Shown one piece after another: positions 10,076 through 19,863 of a stretch of 64,000 bases of DNA (its first letter is position 1; every line of letters starts with the position of its first letter). The notes beneath the pieces are model-generated. The model worked only from the letters and a program-made list of their open reading frames with translations. It did not search any database and was not told the DNA's origin. Origin of the DNA: Alkalihalobacillus sp. LMS39 (GTDB taxonomy: Bacteria > Bacillota > Bacilli > Bacillales > Bacillaceae_F); NCBI RefSeq assembly GCF_022812285.1, contig NZ_CP093300.1, forward strand, positions 1,674,001 through 1,738,000, in the 5' to 3' direction. Position numbers and translations under genes: made by a program.

Positions 10076-11380
10076 ATGGTGAAAAAAGGTCGTATCATCG
10101 CTTTCTTTCTCATCGTCGCGTTATTAGGTGGAGTGATCGGAATGACACTTACAGATGTGACGAAAGAAATAAAGCTAGGATTGGACCTTCAAGGTGGGTT
10201 TGAAGTGTTATATGAAGTAAAACCAGCCAATGAAGGGGATGTCCTTAACAATGATTTATTACAAGCAACAGTTGCGGCGTTAAACCAACGGGTAAACGTC
10301 ATTGGAGTATCAGAACCAAATATTTCGATTGAAGGGGATGATCGTGTCCGGGTACAGCTAGCAGGTGTCGAAGACCAGCAAACAGCCCGAGACTTATTAG
10401 CAACTGAAGCCCAACTTACATTTCGTGATGTTGATGACAATATTTTGTTTGATGGCACGGAATTACAAGAAAATGGAGCAAGCACGTCGTTTCATCCAGA
10501 TACTAATTTACCAATTGTCACATTAACATTAAAAGATTCAGAAATGTTTTATGAAGTGACCCGTGAAATTTCACAACGTCCTTTTGGAGAAAATCGTCTC
10601 GTCATTTGGCTTGATTATGAAGAAGGCGATACATATTATGAAGAGGCGATGAAAGCGGAGCCAAAATTTATATCTGATGCTTCGGTTCGAGCTCCGATTA
10701 ATTCAAGAAATGTTATGATTGAAAGCTCTACATTTACTCAACAACAGACCCGATTTTTAGCCGATATCTTAAATGCGGGTGCTCTTCCTACACAGCTTAC
10801 GGAAATGTATTCTCATTCTGTTGGTGCATCATTAGGTGAGCAAGCGATGCAAAAAACGATTTACGCAGGTTTTATTGGAGTGGGATTAATTTTCTTATAC
10901 GTTATATTCTATTATCGCTTTATGGGGATAATCGCAATGATTACGTTGAGTGCGTATATTTATCTTGTCTTAGTCATCTTTAATGCCATGAATGCAGTAT
11001 TAACACTGCCAGGTATTGCAGCCTTAATATTAGGGGTAGGGATGGCTGTTGATGCGAACATTATTACGTATGAACGGATTAAAGAAGAAATTCGGTCGGG
11101 CAAATCGATTATGTCTGCATTTAAAGCAGGAAGTCGCCGCTCATTATCAACAATTTTAGACGCCAATATTACAACGATTTTAGCAGCTAGTGTGTTGTTT
11201 TACTTTGGGACAAGCTCTGTACAAGGGTTTGCAGTCATGTTAATTGTCAGTATTTTAACGAGTTTTATTACAGCGGTCTATGGTTCAAGGCTATTGTTAG
11301 GGTTGTGGATTAATAGTCGAATATTTAATAAAAAACCGCGTTTCTTTGGTGTAAAGGAGAGTGAGATAAGTGAGCTTTAA
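10076..11380 (+). CDS. secD: Protein translocase subunit SecD
   Basis: SecD, with SecF, uses the proton motive force to help pull translocated proteins through SecYEG. The 434-residue protein has an N-terminal membrane helix, the conserved GLDLQGGFEVLYEV segment (near residue 37), a large extracytoplasmic domain, and five C-terminal helices that include LPGIAALILGVGMAVDANIITYERIKEE. ATG 10076 is preferred to TTG 10070 because AAGGAGG at 10059-10065 is then properly spaced. The gene overlaps secF by 11 bases. B. subtilis has one fused SecDF protein, whereas here the two are separate. Confidence 0.95.
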   Translation: MVKKGRIIAFFLIVALLGGVIGMTLTDVTKEIKLGLDLQGGFEVLYEVKPANEGDVLNNDLLQATVAALNQRVNVIGVSEPNISIEGDDRVRVQLAGVEDQQTARDLLATEAQLTFRDVDDNILFDGTELQENGASTSFHPDTNLPIVTLTLKDSEMFYEVTREISQRPFGENRLVIWLDYEEGDTYYEEAMKAEPKFISDASVRAPINSRNVMIESSTFTQQQTRFLADILNAGALPTQLTEMYSHSVGASLGEQAMQKTIYAGFIGVGLIFLYVIFYYRFMGIIAMITLSAYIYLVLVIFNAMNAVLTLPGIAALILGVGMAVDANIITYERIKEEIRSGKSIMSAFKAGSRRSLSTILDANITTILAASVLFYFGTSSVQGFAVMLIVSILTSFITAVYGSRLLLGLWINSRIFNKKPRFFGVKESEISEL

Positions 11381-12308
11381 GTTTTATGACCGAGATATTG
11401 ACTTTGTCAAGCATCGCAAAAAGTTCTTTATCTTTTCAGCGGCCTTTACGTTAATTGGAATCATTTTACTTTCCACGATTGGACTAAATTTAGGGATTGA
11501 CTTTGAGAGTGGGTCTCGTGTGGAAGTGGCATCCACACAAACATTAACAGAAGAGCAAGTGTATGAACAATTTGCAACGATTGGGGCTGGATATGTCCCT
11601 GATGATATTACCATTGCTGGTGATCAACGAGAACTGGCACATGCTCGGTTTGTTGGGGTGCTAACAGCCGAAGAGATTGCTGAAATTCAGTTGCATTTCC
11701 TTGACGAGTATGGTGTAGAGCCGACAGTGAGTACAGTGTCACCTCAAGTTGGGAAAGAATTAGCTCAAAATGCGTTTATTTCTGTGTTAATTGCTTCTGT
11801 TGGGATCATCATTTATGTGACGATTCGATTTGAGTTATTATATGGAGTCGCAGCGATTGTTGCGTTACTACATGACGCCTTTTTTATCATCGTCGTCTTT
11901 AGCATCTTGCAGTTTGAAGTAAATGTTCCGTTTATTGCGGCAGTCTTAACGATTGTCGGGTATTCGATAAATGATACGATCGTAACATTTGACCGAATTA
12001 GGGAAAATGTAAAATTAGCAAAACGGGTAAAAGGCTTTGACGACTTAGCTGCCATTGTCAATAAAAGCTTAGTTCAAACATTAGCCCGCTCGATTAATAC
12101 CGTGCTTACGGTTGTATTTGCCGCTGCTGCTATCTTTATTTTTGGTGGAGAAGCGATTCGCTCGTTTGCATTTGCTTTATTAGTCGGATTAATTGCTGGA
12201 ACCTATTCATCAATGTTTTTAGCATCACAGCTATGGTTAATTTGGAAAACAAAACAGCTAGGCAGACAGAAATTCCAGAGCAAGTCTCAACCTGAGCCAG
12301 AAGTGTAG
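11370..12308 (+). CDS. secF: Protein translocase subunit SecF
   Basis: The 312-residue SecF partner has one N-terminal helix, the LGIDFESGSRVEV motif (near residue 38), a short external domain, and five C-terminal helices with the signature AAVLTIVGYSINDTIVTFDRIREN. It begins at GTG 11370 within the end of secD, preceded by AAAGGAGAG, so the pair is translationally coupled. A C-terminal basic/glutamine-rich tail is cytoplasmic. The terminator at 12321-12349 follows. Confidence 0.95.
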   Translation: MSFKFYDRDIDFVKHRKKFFIFSAAFTLIGIILLSTIGLNLGIDFESGSRVEVASTQTLTEEQVYEQFATIGAGYVPDDITIAGDQRELAHARFVGVLTAEEIAEIQLHFLDEYGVEPTVSTVSPQVGKELAQNAFISVLIASVGIIIYVTIRFELLYGVAAIVALLHDAFFIIVVFSILQFEVNVPFIAAVLTIVGYSINDTIVTFDRIRENVKLAKRVKGFDDLAAIVNKSLVQTLARSINTVLTVVFAAAAIFIFGGEAIRSFAFALLVGLIAGTYSSMFLASQLWLIWKTKQLGRQKFQSKSQPEPEV

Positions 12309-12320
12309 AATAGGAAAATG

Positions 12321-12349
12321 AGGTCATGGTGCATACCATGGCCTTTTTC
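12321..12349 (+). terminator. Intrinsic terminator after secF
   Basis: AGGTCATGG (12321-12329) pairs with CCATGGCCT (12336-12344), with a TTTTTCTT tract immediately downstream. Confidence 0.8.
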
Positions 12350-12398
12350 TTGGTATAATTTAGAGGTAATGATTTTGATGTAGTCGGTGGTGTGTGTA

Positions 12399-13292
12399 TT
12401 GAGTGAAGAAGATATTCGTTATAAGCAAGTCCAATTTGGGGCTTGGGTCGGGATTATTGGAAATATAATATTAGCGATTATAAAAGGGGTTATTGGGGTC
12501 ATCGCAAATAGCCGTGCCCTTGTCGCTGATGCAGTTCACTCGGCATCAGATGTTGTAGGGTCAGTGGCTGTTTTAATTGGAGTAAGAGCGGCAAAACGCC
12601 CTCCAGATAGAGATCATCCATATGGTCATGGAAAAGCAGAGTCCATTGCTGCTATTATTGTCGCTGTGCTTTTATTTATCGTTGGGATTGAAATTGCGAT
12701 TAGTGCGGGGAAATCTTTTTTTGAACCTGTCGTTGTTCCAAAAGTGATTGCCATTTACGCTGTTATCTTTTCAATAGTTGTAAAGGAATTCATGTTTCGA
12801 TATAAGTACAATTTGGGTAAAAAGTATAATAGTACAGCGCTTATGACAGACGCTTGGCATCATCGCTCAGATGTGTTCTCCTCTTTTGCTGCATTAATCG
12901 GGATTGGAGCAGCATTGCTTGGGGCTAGATTTAATATCCCGATTCTAGAGTATGGAGATCCGATAGCAGGTATTTTTGTTGCTTTGCTAATTATTAGAAT
13001 GGCATGGAAGCTTGGGATGGAATCGATTCATACAACGATGGATCATGTTCTACACGAAGAAGATACCGCTCCATTACGTGAAGTAGCTAGTGCGGTACCA
13101 GGAGTATTAAGTGTGGATGAACTTCATGCAAGGGAACATGGGTATTATGTGATTATCGATATAAAGGTAGGTGTCGACCCGAACATTACCGTTGAAGAAG
13201 GACATTCCATAAGCAAAGAGGTAAAAAAGAGTTTATTAGAACAAGATCATGTTCATGACGTTCTTGTACATATTAATCCTTATAAGGAGTAA
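12399..13292 (+). CDS. Cation diffusion facilitator (CDF) family metal exporter
   Basis: A CDF-family efflux protein of about 297 residues with six membrane helices and a C-terminal ferredoxin-like metal-binding domain. Metal-site residues appear as HxxxD in both helix 2 (ADAVHSASD) and helix 5 (TDAWHHRSD), plus the histidine-containing DRDHPYGHGKAE loop. This pattern is commonest in zinc-class CDFs, but close Bacillus relatives include manganese exporters, so the metal is not settled. TTG 12399 was chosen because GGTGGTG lies about 8 bases before it; a GTG at 12387 would lengthen it by four residues. It sits where B. subtilis has yrvC. Confidence 0.88.
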   Translation: MSEEDIRYKQVQFGAWVGIIGNIILAIIKGVIGVIANSRALVADAVHSASDVVGSVAVLIGVRAAKRPPDRDHPYGHGKAESIAAIIVAVLLFIVGIEIAISAGKSFFEPVVVPKVIAIYAVIFSIVVKEFMFRYKYNLGKKYNSTALMTDAWHHRSDVFSSFAALIGIGAALLGARFNIPILEYGDPIAGIFVALLIIRMAWKLGMESIHTTMDHVLHEEDTAPLREVASAVPGVLSVDELHAREHGYYVIIDIKVGVDPNITVEEGHSISKEVKKSLLEQDHVHDVLVHINPYKE

Positions 13293-13306
13293 AGGAGGGA
13301 TTCATC

Positions 13307-13624
13307 GTGCGAGGACAATGGAGTTTAATTTTTGGATTACTTGCAGCTTTAATCATTGCTGTATTTGCCGTCATTAATGTTGAACCAGTCCGAGTTAACT
13401 ATTTGTTTGGTACGGCTAACTGGCCCTTGATTTTAGTTATTTTAGGGTCTGTCTTAATGGGTGGAATTATCGTTGGAGCAGTTGGGATGGTCAAAGTGTT
13501 TCAGCTCCAACAGCATATTAAACGGTTAAAGGCGGTTACGAAAGAACAGGTAAGTCAGCCTAGTTTGGATAACGAGAAAAAATCACACGAAGAACAACCA
13601 AAAAATGGAAAAGAATCAAAATAA
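13307..13624 (+). CDS. yrvD: LapA-domain membrane protein (YrvD-like)
   Basis: A 105-residue protein of the DUF1049/LapA family: two membrane helices (about residues 5-25 and 40-63) joined by an ININVEPVRVNYLFG-type loop (here VINVEPVRVNYLFGTANWPL), then a charged coiled-coil tail rich in Lys, Glu and Gln. LapA proteins in Gram-negatives help assemble the outer surface; the role in Bacillus is unknown. GTG 13307 follows AAAGGAGGG. It lies 14 bases after the CDF gene and just before recJ, as yrvD does in B. subtilis. Confidence 0.82.
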   Translation: MRGQWSLIFGLLAALIIAVFAVINVEPVRVNYLFGTANWPLILVILGSVLMGGIIVGAVGMVKVFQLQQHIKRLKAVTKEQVSQPSLDNEKKSHEEQPKNGKESK

Positions 13625-13632
13625 ACGATTCA

Positions 13633-13661
13633 TTGCTCCCTCTTGATCACTCTAGTATAAT
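13633..13661 (+). promoter_or_regulatory. Putative sigma-A promoter for recJ-apt
   Basis: TTGCTC at 13633-13638 and a perfect TATAAT at 13656-13661 are spaced by 17 bases. The -10 region lies inside a short TTGATCA...TGGTCAA inverted repeat. Confidence 0.6.
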
Positions 13662-13684
13662 AGGATGGTCAAGGGGTGTTATTT

Positions 13685-16039
13685 ATGTTGAAATCAAAAG
13701 CTAGATGGAAGCTAGAGTCAATAGATGATAGAAAAGTAGACGAACTCATTAACGATTTACACGTACCTCCACTTGTCGCCTCTCTGTTAGTTAAACGTGG
13801 GCTAGATACGGTGGAAGCAGCAGAACAGTTTTTACATATCGACAAAAAGGAGTATTATGATCCATTTTTATTAAGTGGGATGGAAGAAACAGTAGAAAGA
13901 ATTCATCGCGCAATTAAAAATGAGGAAAAGATCCTTGTGTTTGGTGACTATGATGCTGATGGAGTTAGTAGTACTACTGTAATGGTGTATGCATTACAAC
14001 AATTAAAGGCCAATTTTGATTATTATATACCGAATCGTTTTACAGAAGGATATGGACCAAATGAAAAAGCGTTTCGCTTGGCAAAGGAACAAGGTTATCA
14101 GTTAATCGTAACGGTTGATACAGGAATTTCGGCAGTTCATGAAGCAGAAGTTGCAAAAGAGCTGGAGATTGATTTTATTGTAACTGACCATCATGAGGCA
14201 CCTCCTATTTTGCCTGATGCTTATGCAATAGTAAATCCGAAAAAGCCAGGGTGTACTTATCCGTTTAAAGGACTAGCTGGGGTCGGTGTCGCGTTCAAAG
14301 TGGCTCATGCTCTATTAAAACGCGTTCCTGTTGAACTATTAGATATTGTCGTCATTGGTACTATAGCTGACTTAGTCCCATTAGTTGATGAAAATCGTTT
14401 GCTTGCCAAACAAGGTATTCAAGCGTTACAGCATTCGAATCGTCCTGGTATCCGTGCATTAAAAAAAGTATGTAATATTGAAGACCAGGTGTTAAATGCA
14501 GAACATGTTGGGTTTGCGATTGGACCGAGAATTAATGCAGCAGGAAGATTAGCTCACGCTGCTCCAGCAGTAGAGTTATTAACAACATCTGATGCAAAAG
14601 AGGCATTCGCCATTGCTGAAGAAATTGACCAATTAAATAAAGAACGTCAATCTATTGTAAATGAAATGACAAAAGAAGCCATTGAAATTGTAGAAAACGA
14701 GTTTCCGATTTCTGATAATCATGTTCTTTTAATTGGAAAAGAAGGCTGGAATCCAGGCGTGATTGGGATTGTGGCATCAAGACTAGTCGAAAAATATTAC
14801 CGACCTACAATAATCCTTAGTTATGATAGTGAAACAGGGAAAGCGAAAGGGTCTGCTAGAAGCATTGAAGGTTTCGATATGTTTGAGAACTTATCGGAAA
14901 GCCGTGATATATTACCGCACTTTGGCGGGCATCCGATGGCAGCTGGTTTAACGATGCAAATAGAGGATGTCGATCAGCTCCGGCAACGACTACATGCTCA
15001 AGCCGAAGCAGTCTTAACGAGTGAAGACTTTATTCCGTCTTCTCATATTGATGTTGTTACAAGTTTGGATCATATCTCGTTAGATGTCATAAAGCAAATG
15101 GAACAGCTTGCCCCATATGGTGTGGCAAATCCGACACCAAAAATTATGATTAAAGATGTTGTTGTTGGACAAAGTCGTCGGATCGGAAGTGATGAAAACC
15201 ATTTGAAACTTGTGTTTGAACAAAACAATGCGAAGTTAGATGGTATTGGGTTTCAACTCGGTCATTTATATGATGAGATGACAACAAATGTGACATTATC
15301 AGCGGTAGGAACCTTGTCTGTGAACGAGTGGAATGGACATAGTAAACCACAGTTTATGCTTGAAGATATTGCAATTGAAGAATGGCAGCTATTTGATTGG
15401 AGAAACGTGAAAAATGTACATGAAAAAGTCGAACAGATTCCAGAAGATAGGCGCGTCCTAGTCACGTTTTCTGAAACAACACGTGCAAAATTAAAGCTAG
15501 AACAAGTATCGGGCACATGGATAAGTCCATCTACAGCGGAGCAAGTTGAGTGTGAACATCCATTTGTTGTTTTTCTTGACTTGCCACTAGTTGAAGAAGA
15601 GATGAAGCAGATTTTTGATTATATCAAAAATCCAGAAAGAATCTATACGGTATTTTATCATGAGGAAAGTCATTATTTTACGTCGAGCCCAAGCAGGGAG
15701 CAATTTAAATGGTATTATTCCTTTTTAAAGAAAAAAGGTGAATTTGATATCCGCAAATTTGGCGAGCAGCTCGCCAAACATAAAGGCTGGTCAAAAAACA
15801 CGGTAGAATGGATGACAAAGGTGTTTTTTGAACTGGAATTTGTTACAATAAACAATGGAATTATTTCGCTACACCCAAACCCATCGAAAAAAGACTTACT
15901 TGATTCAAAAACATACCGAAGCAAAATCGAACAAGCGAGTATTGAAAATCAATTTGTATATTCGTCTTATTATGAATTAAAACTTTGGTTTGATGATATG
16001 TTAAGTAGACAAAGTACAAGCAAGGAGACGGTGAATTAA
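13685..16039 (+). CDS. recJ: Single-stranded-DNA-specific exonuclease RecJ
   Basis: RecJ degrades single-stranded DNA 5' to 3' in recombination and repair. The 784-residue protein carries the DHH phosphoesterase motifs [16 protein letters not shown] (near residue 83), TVDTGIS and VTDHHEAP (near residue 165), the DHHA1 motif [11 protein letters not shown] (near residue 420), an OB-fold domain and the long C-terminal domain found in Bacillus RecJ. ATG 13685 was chosen over a GTG nine bases upstream because AAGGGG then has normal spacing. It overlaps apt by one base. Confidence 0.96.
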   Translation: MLKSKARWKLESIDDRKVDELINDLHVPPLVASLLVKRGLDTVEAAEQFLHIDKKEYYDPFLLSGMEETVERIHRAIKNEEKILVFGDYDADGVSSTTVMVYALQQLKANFDYYIPNRFTEGYGPNEKAFRLAKEQGYQLIVTVDTGISAVHEAEVAKELEIDFIVTDHHEAPPILPDAYAIVNPKKPGCTYPFKGLAGVGVAFKVAHALLKRVPVELLDIVVIGTIADLVPLVDENRLLAKQGIQALQHSNRPGIRALKKVCNIEDQVLNAEHVGFAIGPRINAAGRLAHAAPAVELLTTSDAKEAFAIAEEIDQLNKERQSIVNEMTKEAIEIVENEFPISDNHVLLIGKEGWNPGVIGIVASRLVEKYYRPTIILSYDSETGKAKGSARSIEGFDMFENLSESRDILPHFGGHPMAAGLTMQIEDVDQLRQRLHAQAEAVLTSEDFIPSSHIDVVTSLDHISLDVIKQMEQLAPYGVANPTPKIMIKDVVVGQSRRIGSDENHLKLVFEQNNAKLDGIGFQLGHLYDEMTTNVTLSAVGTLSVNEWNGHSKPQFMLEDIAIEEWQLFDWRNVKNVHEKVEQIPEDRRVLVTFSETTRAKLKLEQVSGTWISPSTAEQVECEHPFVVFLDLPLVEEEMKQIFDYIKNPERIYTVFYHEESHYFTSSPSREQFKWYYSFLKKKGEFDIRKFGEQLAKHKGWSKNTVEWMTKVFFELEFVTINNGIISLHPNPSKKDLLDSKTYRSKIEQASIENQFVYSSYYELKLWFDDMLSRQSTSKETVN

Positions 16040-16551
16040 TGGATTTTAAAAAGTATATTACAATTGTTGAAGATTTTCCGAAAGAAGGCATTCGCTTTAA
16101 AGACATTACAACATTAATGCAAGATGGAGAAGCTTATAAAGCAGCGATCGATAAAATGGCTGAATACGCGAAAGAAAAAAATGCAGATGTCATTGTTGGA
16201 CCTGAAGCACGTGGGTTTGTCGTAGGATGCCCTGTTTCTTATGTTTTAGGAAAAGGCTTTGTCCCGGTAAGAAAAGCAGGGAAATTGCCAAGAGAAGTCA
16301 TTTCTGTTGATTACGGATTAGAATATGGGAAAGACTGTTTAACAATTCATAAAGATTCGATAACAAAAGGACAACGTGTCGTCATTACAGATGATTTATT
16401 AGCTACGGGAGGAACCATTGAGGCAACTGTTAAAATGGTAGAAGAGCTTGGTGGCGTAGTTGTGGGGCTTGTATTTATGATTGAATTATCTTACTTAAAT
16501 GGACGAGACCGTTTACATGGGTATGATATATTCTCACTGACACAATATTAA
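16039..16551 (+). CDS. apt: Adenine phosphoribosyltransferase
   Basis: Apt salvages adenine to AMP using phosphoribosyl pyrophosphate. The 170-residue protein has the N-terminal [17 protein letters not shown] block, [12 protein letters not shown], the basic loop RKAGKLPRE and the PRPP-binding motif [13 protein letters not shown] near residue 117. The ATG overlaps the last base of the recJ stop. recJ-apt-relA order is conserved in Bacillus, linking purine salvage with (p)ppGpp metabolism by position. Confidence 0.97.
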   Translation: MDFKKYITIVEDFPKEGIRFKDITTLMQDGEAYKAAIDKMAEYAKEKNADVIVGPEARGFVVGCPVSYVLGKGFVPVRKAGKLPREVISVDYGLEYGKDCLTIHKDSITKGQRVVITDDLLATGGTIEATVKMVEELGGVVVGLVFMIELSYLNGRDRLHGYDIFSLTQY

Positions 16552-16596
16552 CATTCGGGGTGCTCTGTAAAGGGCGCTCTTTTTTCAATATATATG

Positions 16597-16768
16597 AAAG
16601 TATAAAAATTTTGGTATAGCAGTGAAGCTTTGAAAGCTTATTCTAGAAGAGCGAAGGCTACGCACCTGCGCGTTTCACCCCATGAAAAGCACTTGGGGTT
16701 CACTGTTAAAAGCGGGCAGGGCTCCGCACTTCGCTTGAAACGAAAAGACGCTCCGCGTTTTTCTTTCA
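16597..16768 (+). repeat. Dispersed modular repeat, longest direct copy
   Basis: This stretch between apt and relA holds a copy of a repeat also seen at 36672-36725, 40749-40832, 58176-58313 (reverse) and 59297-59417. Shared blocks are GTATAAAAATTTTGGTATAG, AGCAGTGAAGCTTTGAAAGC, TTATTCTAGAAGAGCGAAGG, a middle GC-rich block AAAGCGGGC, and GAAACGAAAAGACGCTC at the 3' end. No protein-coding capacity is visible. The remaining 16552-16922 region carries a possible relA promoter near 16831-16855. Confidence 0.8.
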
Positions 16769-16922
16769 CCTATTGTGAATGAAAAGTTTTCCAATCAACG
16801 ATTGTATCGACATTTTTCGTTCTTTTCTCTTTACATCGCTGCTAAACTTAACGATAATATAGAGAAACATAAAAACATAACTGTTATTATTTTTTAATAT
16901 TGATTATAAAAAAGGTGATTCG

Positions 16923-19106
16923 ATGACGGTCGATCAAGTATTAGAAAAAGCAAGTCAATATCTGAATGAAAGAGATATGACATTTATAAAGCAGGCATTT
17001 CAATATGCTGAACAAGCTCATAGTAGTCAATATCGCAAATCGGGCGAACCTTATATCCTGCACCCGATTGAAGTGGCTGGTATTCTTGTTGATTTAGGTA
17101 TGGATGTCGATACAATTGCAGCAGCTTTTCTGCATGATGTTGTAGAAGATACAGCAGTAACGGTTGAAGATATTCAACGTGAGTTTAATGATGAAGTGGC
17201 TATGTTAGTTGATGGTGTCACAAAATTAAAAAAAATTAAATACAAGTCAAAAGAAGAACAACAAGCAGAAAACCATCGGAAAATGGTTGTCGCCATGGCA
17301 AGAGATATCCGAGTCGTTCTCATAAAGTTAGCAGACCGTCTTCATAATATGAGGACATTAAAACACTTACCTCCAGAAAAACAACGAAGAATTTCCAATG
17401 AAACGTTAGAAATTTTTGCACCGTTGGCTCATCGTCTCGGGATATCGACGATTAAATGGGAATTAGAGGATACGGCTTTACGGTATTTAGACCCGCAACA
17501 GTATTACCGAATCGTACACCTCATGAAAAAGAAACGGGCAGAACGGGAACAGTACATTACTGAGGTCATAGGAAAAATTAAAGGAAGCTTACAAGATGTT
17601 CATATTGTGGCTGATATTTCAGGACGACCAAAGCACATTTATAGTATTTATCGAAAAATGGCTTTACAAAACAAGCAATTTAATGAGATTTATGATTTGC
17701 TTGCCGTTCGAATCATTGTTAAAAATATAAAAGACTGTTACGCGGTATTAGGTGTTATCCACACCTGTTGGAAGCCAATGCCTGGTCGGTTTAAAGACTA
17801 TATAGCAATGCCAAAAGCGAATATGTATCAGTCATTGCATACAACGGTTATTGGTCCAACAGGAGATCCTTTAGAAGTGCAAATCCGCTCTGAGGAAATG
17901 CACCGTATTGCAGAATACGGGGTAGCTGCACATTGGGCGTACAAAGAAGGTAAACAAGTGTCAGCTGAAGAAAATTTAGCGACAAAGCTAACATGGTTTA
18001 GAGAAATTATTGAGTGGCAAGATGATGCCAATGATGCCCAGGAATTTATGGAATCATTAAAAATCGACTTGTTTTCAGATATGGTGTTTGTATTTACACC
18101 AAAAGGGGATGTCATTGAACTTCCACGCGGATCGGTTCCATTAGACTTTGCATACCGTATTCATACTGAAATCGGAAACCGCTGTATTGGGGCGAAAGTG
18201 AACGGCAAAATGGTGACATTAGACCATGAATTAAAAACAGGCGATATCGTGGAAATTATGACTTCAAAACATTCATATGGACCAAGTCAAGACTGGATTA
18301 AAATTACGCAAAGCTCACACGCGAAAAATAAAATTAGACAATGGTTTAAAAAAGAACGTCGTGAAGAAAATGTGATAAAAGGTCGTGAAGCTGTTGAACG
18401 TGAAGTGAGAGCAGTTGACCTTGATCCAAAGGTTGTCATGACGGCGGAAAACTTAAACGAAGTCGCTCATAAATTTAGTTTTGCTGGGGAAGAAGATATG
18501 TTTGCCGCAGTTGGTTATAGTGGCATAAGTGCAAAGCAAATTGTAACAAGATTAACGGAAAAGTATAAAAAAGATGCAGGCATTGATCAAGAAAAGCAGA
18601 CGCTTGCAGATGCAGTTAAAGATTTACCTTCATTTACACCTAAGAAAAAAACCGGTCCTGGCGTGCGTGTAAAAGGAGTCGACAATTTATTAGTACGATT
18701 ATCAAGATGCTGTAATCCTGTTCCTGGAGATGACATCATTGGGTTCATTACAAAAGGTCGAGGTGTTTCGATTCATCGTACAGACTGTCCGAATATTCAT
18801 GTTCCAGACGGGGAAGACAGACTGTTACCTGTTGAATGGGAAGCAGATCATCAACAAACAAAAAATTATAATGTCGATATTGAAATAACAGGTTACGACA
18901 GAAATGGTTTGCTTAATCTTGTCTTGCAGGCAGTGACAGAATCAAGAACGACAATTAGCGCAGTATCTGGTCGATCAGACCACCGGAATAAAGTAGCGAC
19001 CATTCACATGACGATTTCGATTCATAACGTAGACCATTTGCATAAAGTCGTAGATAAAATTAAAAAAATCCCTCACATTTACTCAGTGAGAAGAATTATG
19101 CATTAG
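16923..19106 (+). CDS. relA: Bifunctional (p)ppGpp synthetase/hydrolase RelA
   Basis: The long RSH enzyme makes and degrades (p)ppGpp in the stringent response, sensing uncharged tRNA on the ribosome. At 727 residues it has the full domain set: the N-terminal HD hydrolase with intact HDVVEDT motif (near residue 77), the synthetase domain with KYKSKEEQQAENHRKM and the YQSLHTTVIGP block, the TGS domain (VFTPKGDVIELP), and C-terminal zinc-finger (RCCNPVPGD) and ACT regions. The hydrolase residues indicate a bifunctional enzyme. ATG 16923 follows AAAGGTGA. dtd follows 12 bases later. Confidence 0.97.
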   Translation: MTVDQVLEKASQYLNERDMTFIKQAFQYAEQAHSSQYRKSGEPYILHPIEVAGILVDLGMDVDTIAAAFLHDVVEDTAVTVEDIQREFNDEVAMLVDGVTKLKKIKYKSKEEQQAENHRKMVVAMARDIRVVLIKLADRLHNMRTLKHLPPEKQRRISNETLEIFAPLAHRLGISTIKWELEDTALRYLDPQQYYRIVHLMKKKRAEREQYITEVIGKIKGSLQDVHIVADISGRPKHIYSIYRKMALQNKQFNEIYDLLAVRIIVKNIKDCYAVLGVIHTCWKPMPGRFKDYIAMPKANMYQSLHTTVIGPTGDPLEVQIRSEEMHRIAEYGVAAHWAYKEGKQVSAEENLATKLTWFREIIEWQDDANDAQEFMESLKIDLFSDMVFVFTPKGDVIELPRGSVPLDFAYRIHTEIGNRCIGAKVNGKMVTLDHELKTGDIVEIMTSKHSYGPSQDWIKITQSSHAKNKIRQWFKKERREENVIKGREAVEREVRAVDLDPKVVMTAENLNEVAHKFSFAGEEDMFAAVGYSGISAKQIVTRLTEKYKKDAGIDQEKQTLADAVKDLPSFTPKKKTGPGVRVKGVDNLLVRLSRCCNPVPGDDIIGFITKGRGVSIHRTDCPNIHVPDGEDRLLPVEWEADHQQTKNYNVDIEITGYDRNGLLNLVLQAVTESRTTISAVSGRSDHRNKVATIHMTISIHNVDHLHKVVDKIKKIPHIYSVRRIMH

Positions 19107-19118
19107 GAGTTTTTTATT

Positions 19119-19562
19119 ATGAAAGTAGTTTTGCAAAGAGTATCAGAAGCATCGGTAACTGTGGAGCAGGAAGTTGTTGGACAAATTCAATCAGGGCTGT
19201 TATTACTTGTTGGAATCACTCACGAAGATACAAGTGAAGATGTCAATTACTTGGTTGATAAAGTCATCAATTTGCGTATTTTTGAAGATGAGAATGAGAA
19301 AATGAACCTTTCTTTACTTGATGTAAACGGAGAAATATTATCAGTTTCGCAATTTACACTGTATGGAGATTGTCGTAAAGGCCGGCGCCCTAATTTTATG
19401 TCAGCGGCAAAACCAGCTAAAGCAGAAGAGTTATACGATTTGTTTAACGAACAATTAAAGCAAAAGGGCATTTCTGTTCAAACCGGAAGATTTGGTGCGA
19501 TGATGGATGTAGCGTTAGTCAATCATGGACCGGTTACTTTAATTCTAGAGAGTAATGTATAA
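19119..19562 (+). CDS. dtd: D-aminoacyl-tRNA deacylase
   Basis: Dtd hydrolyses D-amino acids mischarged onto tRNA. The 147-residue protein carries the two family signatures: VSQFTLYGD (near residue 78) with the SQF active-site motif, and the C-terminal [19 protein letters not shown] containing the NxGPVT motif that forms the cross-subunit Gly-cisPro site. It is co-transcribed with relA and is followed by a terminator at 19576-19612. Confidence 0.97.
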   Translation: MKVVLQRVSEASVTVEQEVVGQIQSGLLLLVGITHEDTSEDVNYLVDKVINLRIFEDENEKMNLSLLDVNGEILSVSQFTLYGDCRKGRRPNFMSAAKPAKAEELYDLFNEQLKQKGISVQTGRFGAMMDVALVNHGPVTLILESNV

Positions 19563-19575
19563 TTAAACTTTACAA

Positions 19576-19612
19576 GTGAGTCCCTGTGCTATGGTACCGG
19601 GGCTCATTTTTG
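19576..19612 (+). terminator. Intrinsic terminator after dtd
   Basis: TGAGTCCC at 19577-19584 pairs with GGGGCTCA at 19599-19606 (one G-T pair), followed by a run of T residues. Confidence 0.75.
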
Positions 19613-19624
19613 CTGAAAAACTTT

Positions 19625-19803
19625 AACGGACATCTGTTCCGCTATTTTATTCAAAAGTCACATCTGTCCAATGCTATCGGACATTTGTTCCGTTATCTTA
19701 TGAAAATAAACAGTTTTTAACGCTTTTTCGGTCCATTAGCGGAACAGATGTCCGTTAGAAAAAAAGAACGGCTAATTTTCATGAAATAACGGAACAGATG
19801 TCC
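19625..19803. repeat. Array of four 15-bp CGGACAT..TTCCG quasi-palindromes (copy 2)
   Basis: Copies near 19627 (CGGACATCTGTTCCG), 19678 (CGGACATTTGTTCCG), 19740 (CGGAACAGATGTCCG) and 19790 (CGGAACAGATGTCC) are again in the order two forward then two reverse, with spacings similar to the array at 6814-6996. Flanking words such as CTATTTTATT are shared as well. There is no gene in this 300-base gap. Confidence 0.85.
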
Positions 19804-19826
19804 AAACGTTACGGAGCTCACGACAT

Positions 19827-19862
19827 AAAAATCGCCCTCTCTTCGGTGGGAGGGCGATTTTG
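19827..19862. terminator. Bidirectional terminator between dtd and mgtE
   Basis: AAAATCGCCCTC (19828-19839) pairs with GAGGGCGATTTT (19850-19861). A tracts and T tracts on both sides allow it to work for the minus-strand mgtE operon and for plus-strand read-through. Confidence 0.85.
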
Positions 19863-19863
19863 C

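Noticed and set aside
10076-12308. Frameshifted fused secDF
   Set aside because: Both parts are complete, with separate ribosome sites and the full helix sets of SecD and SecF, so a simple split is more likely than a frameshift.
16553-16592. Terminator after apt
   Set aside because: GGGGTGCTC and GGGCGCTC look like two arms but are not complementary; only the T tract remains.
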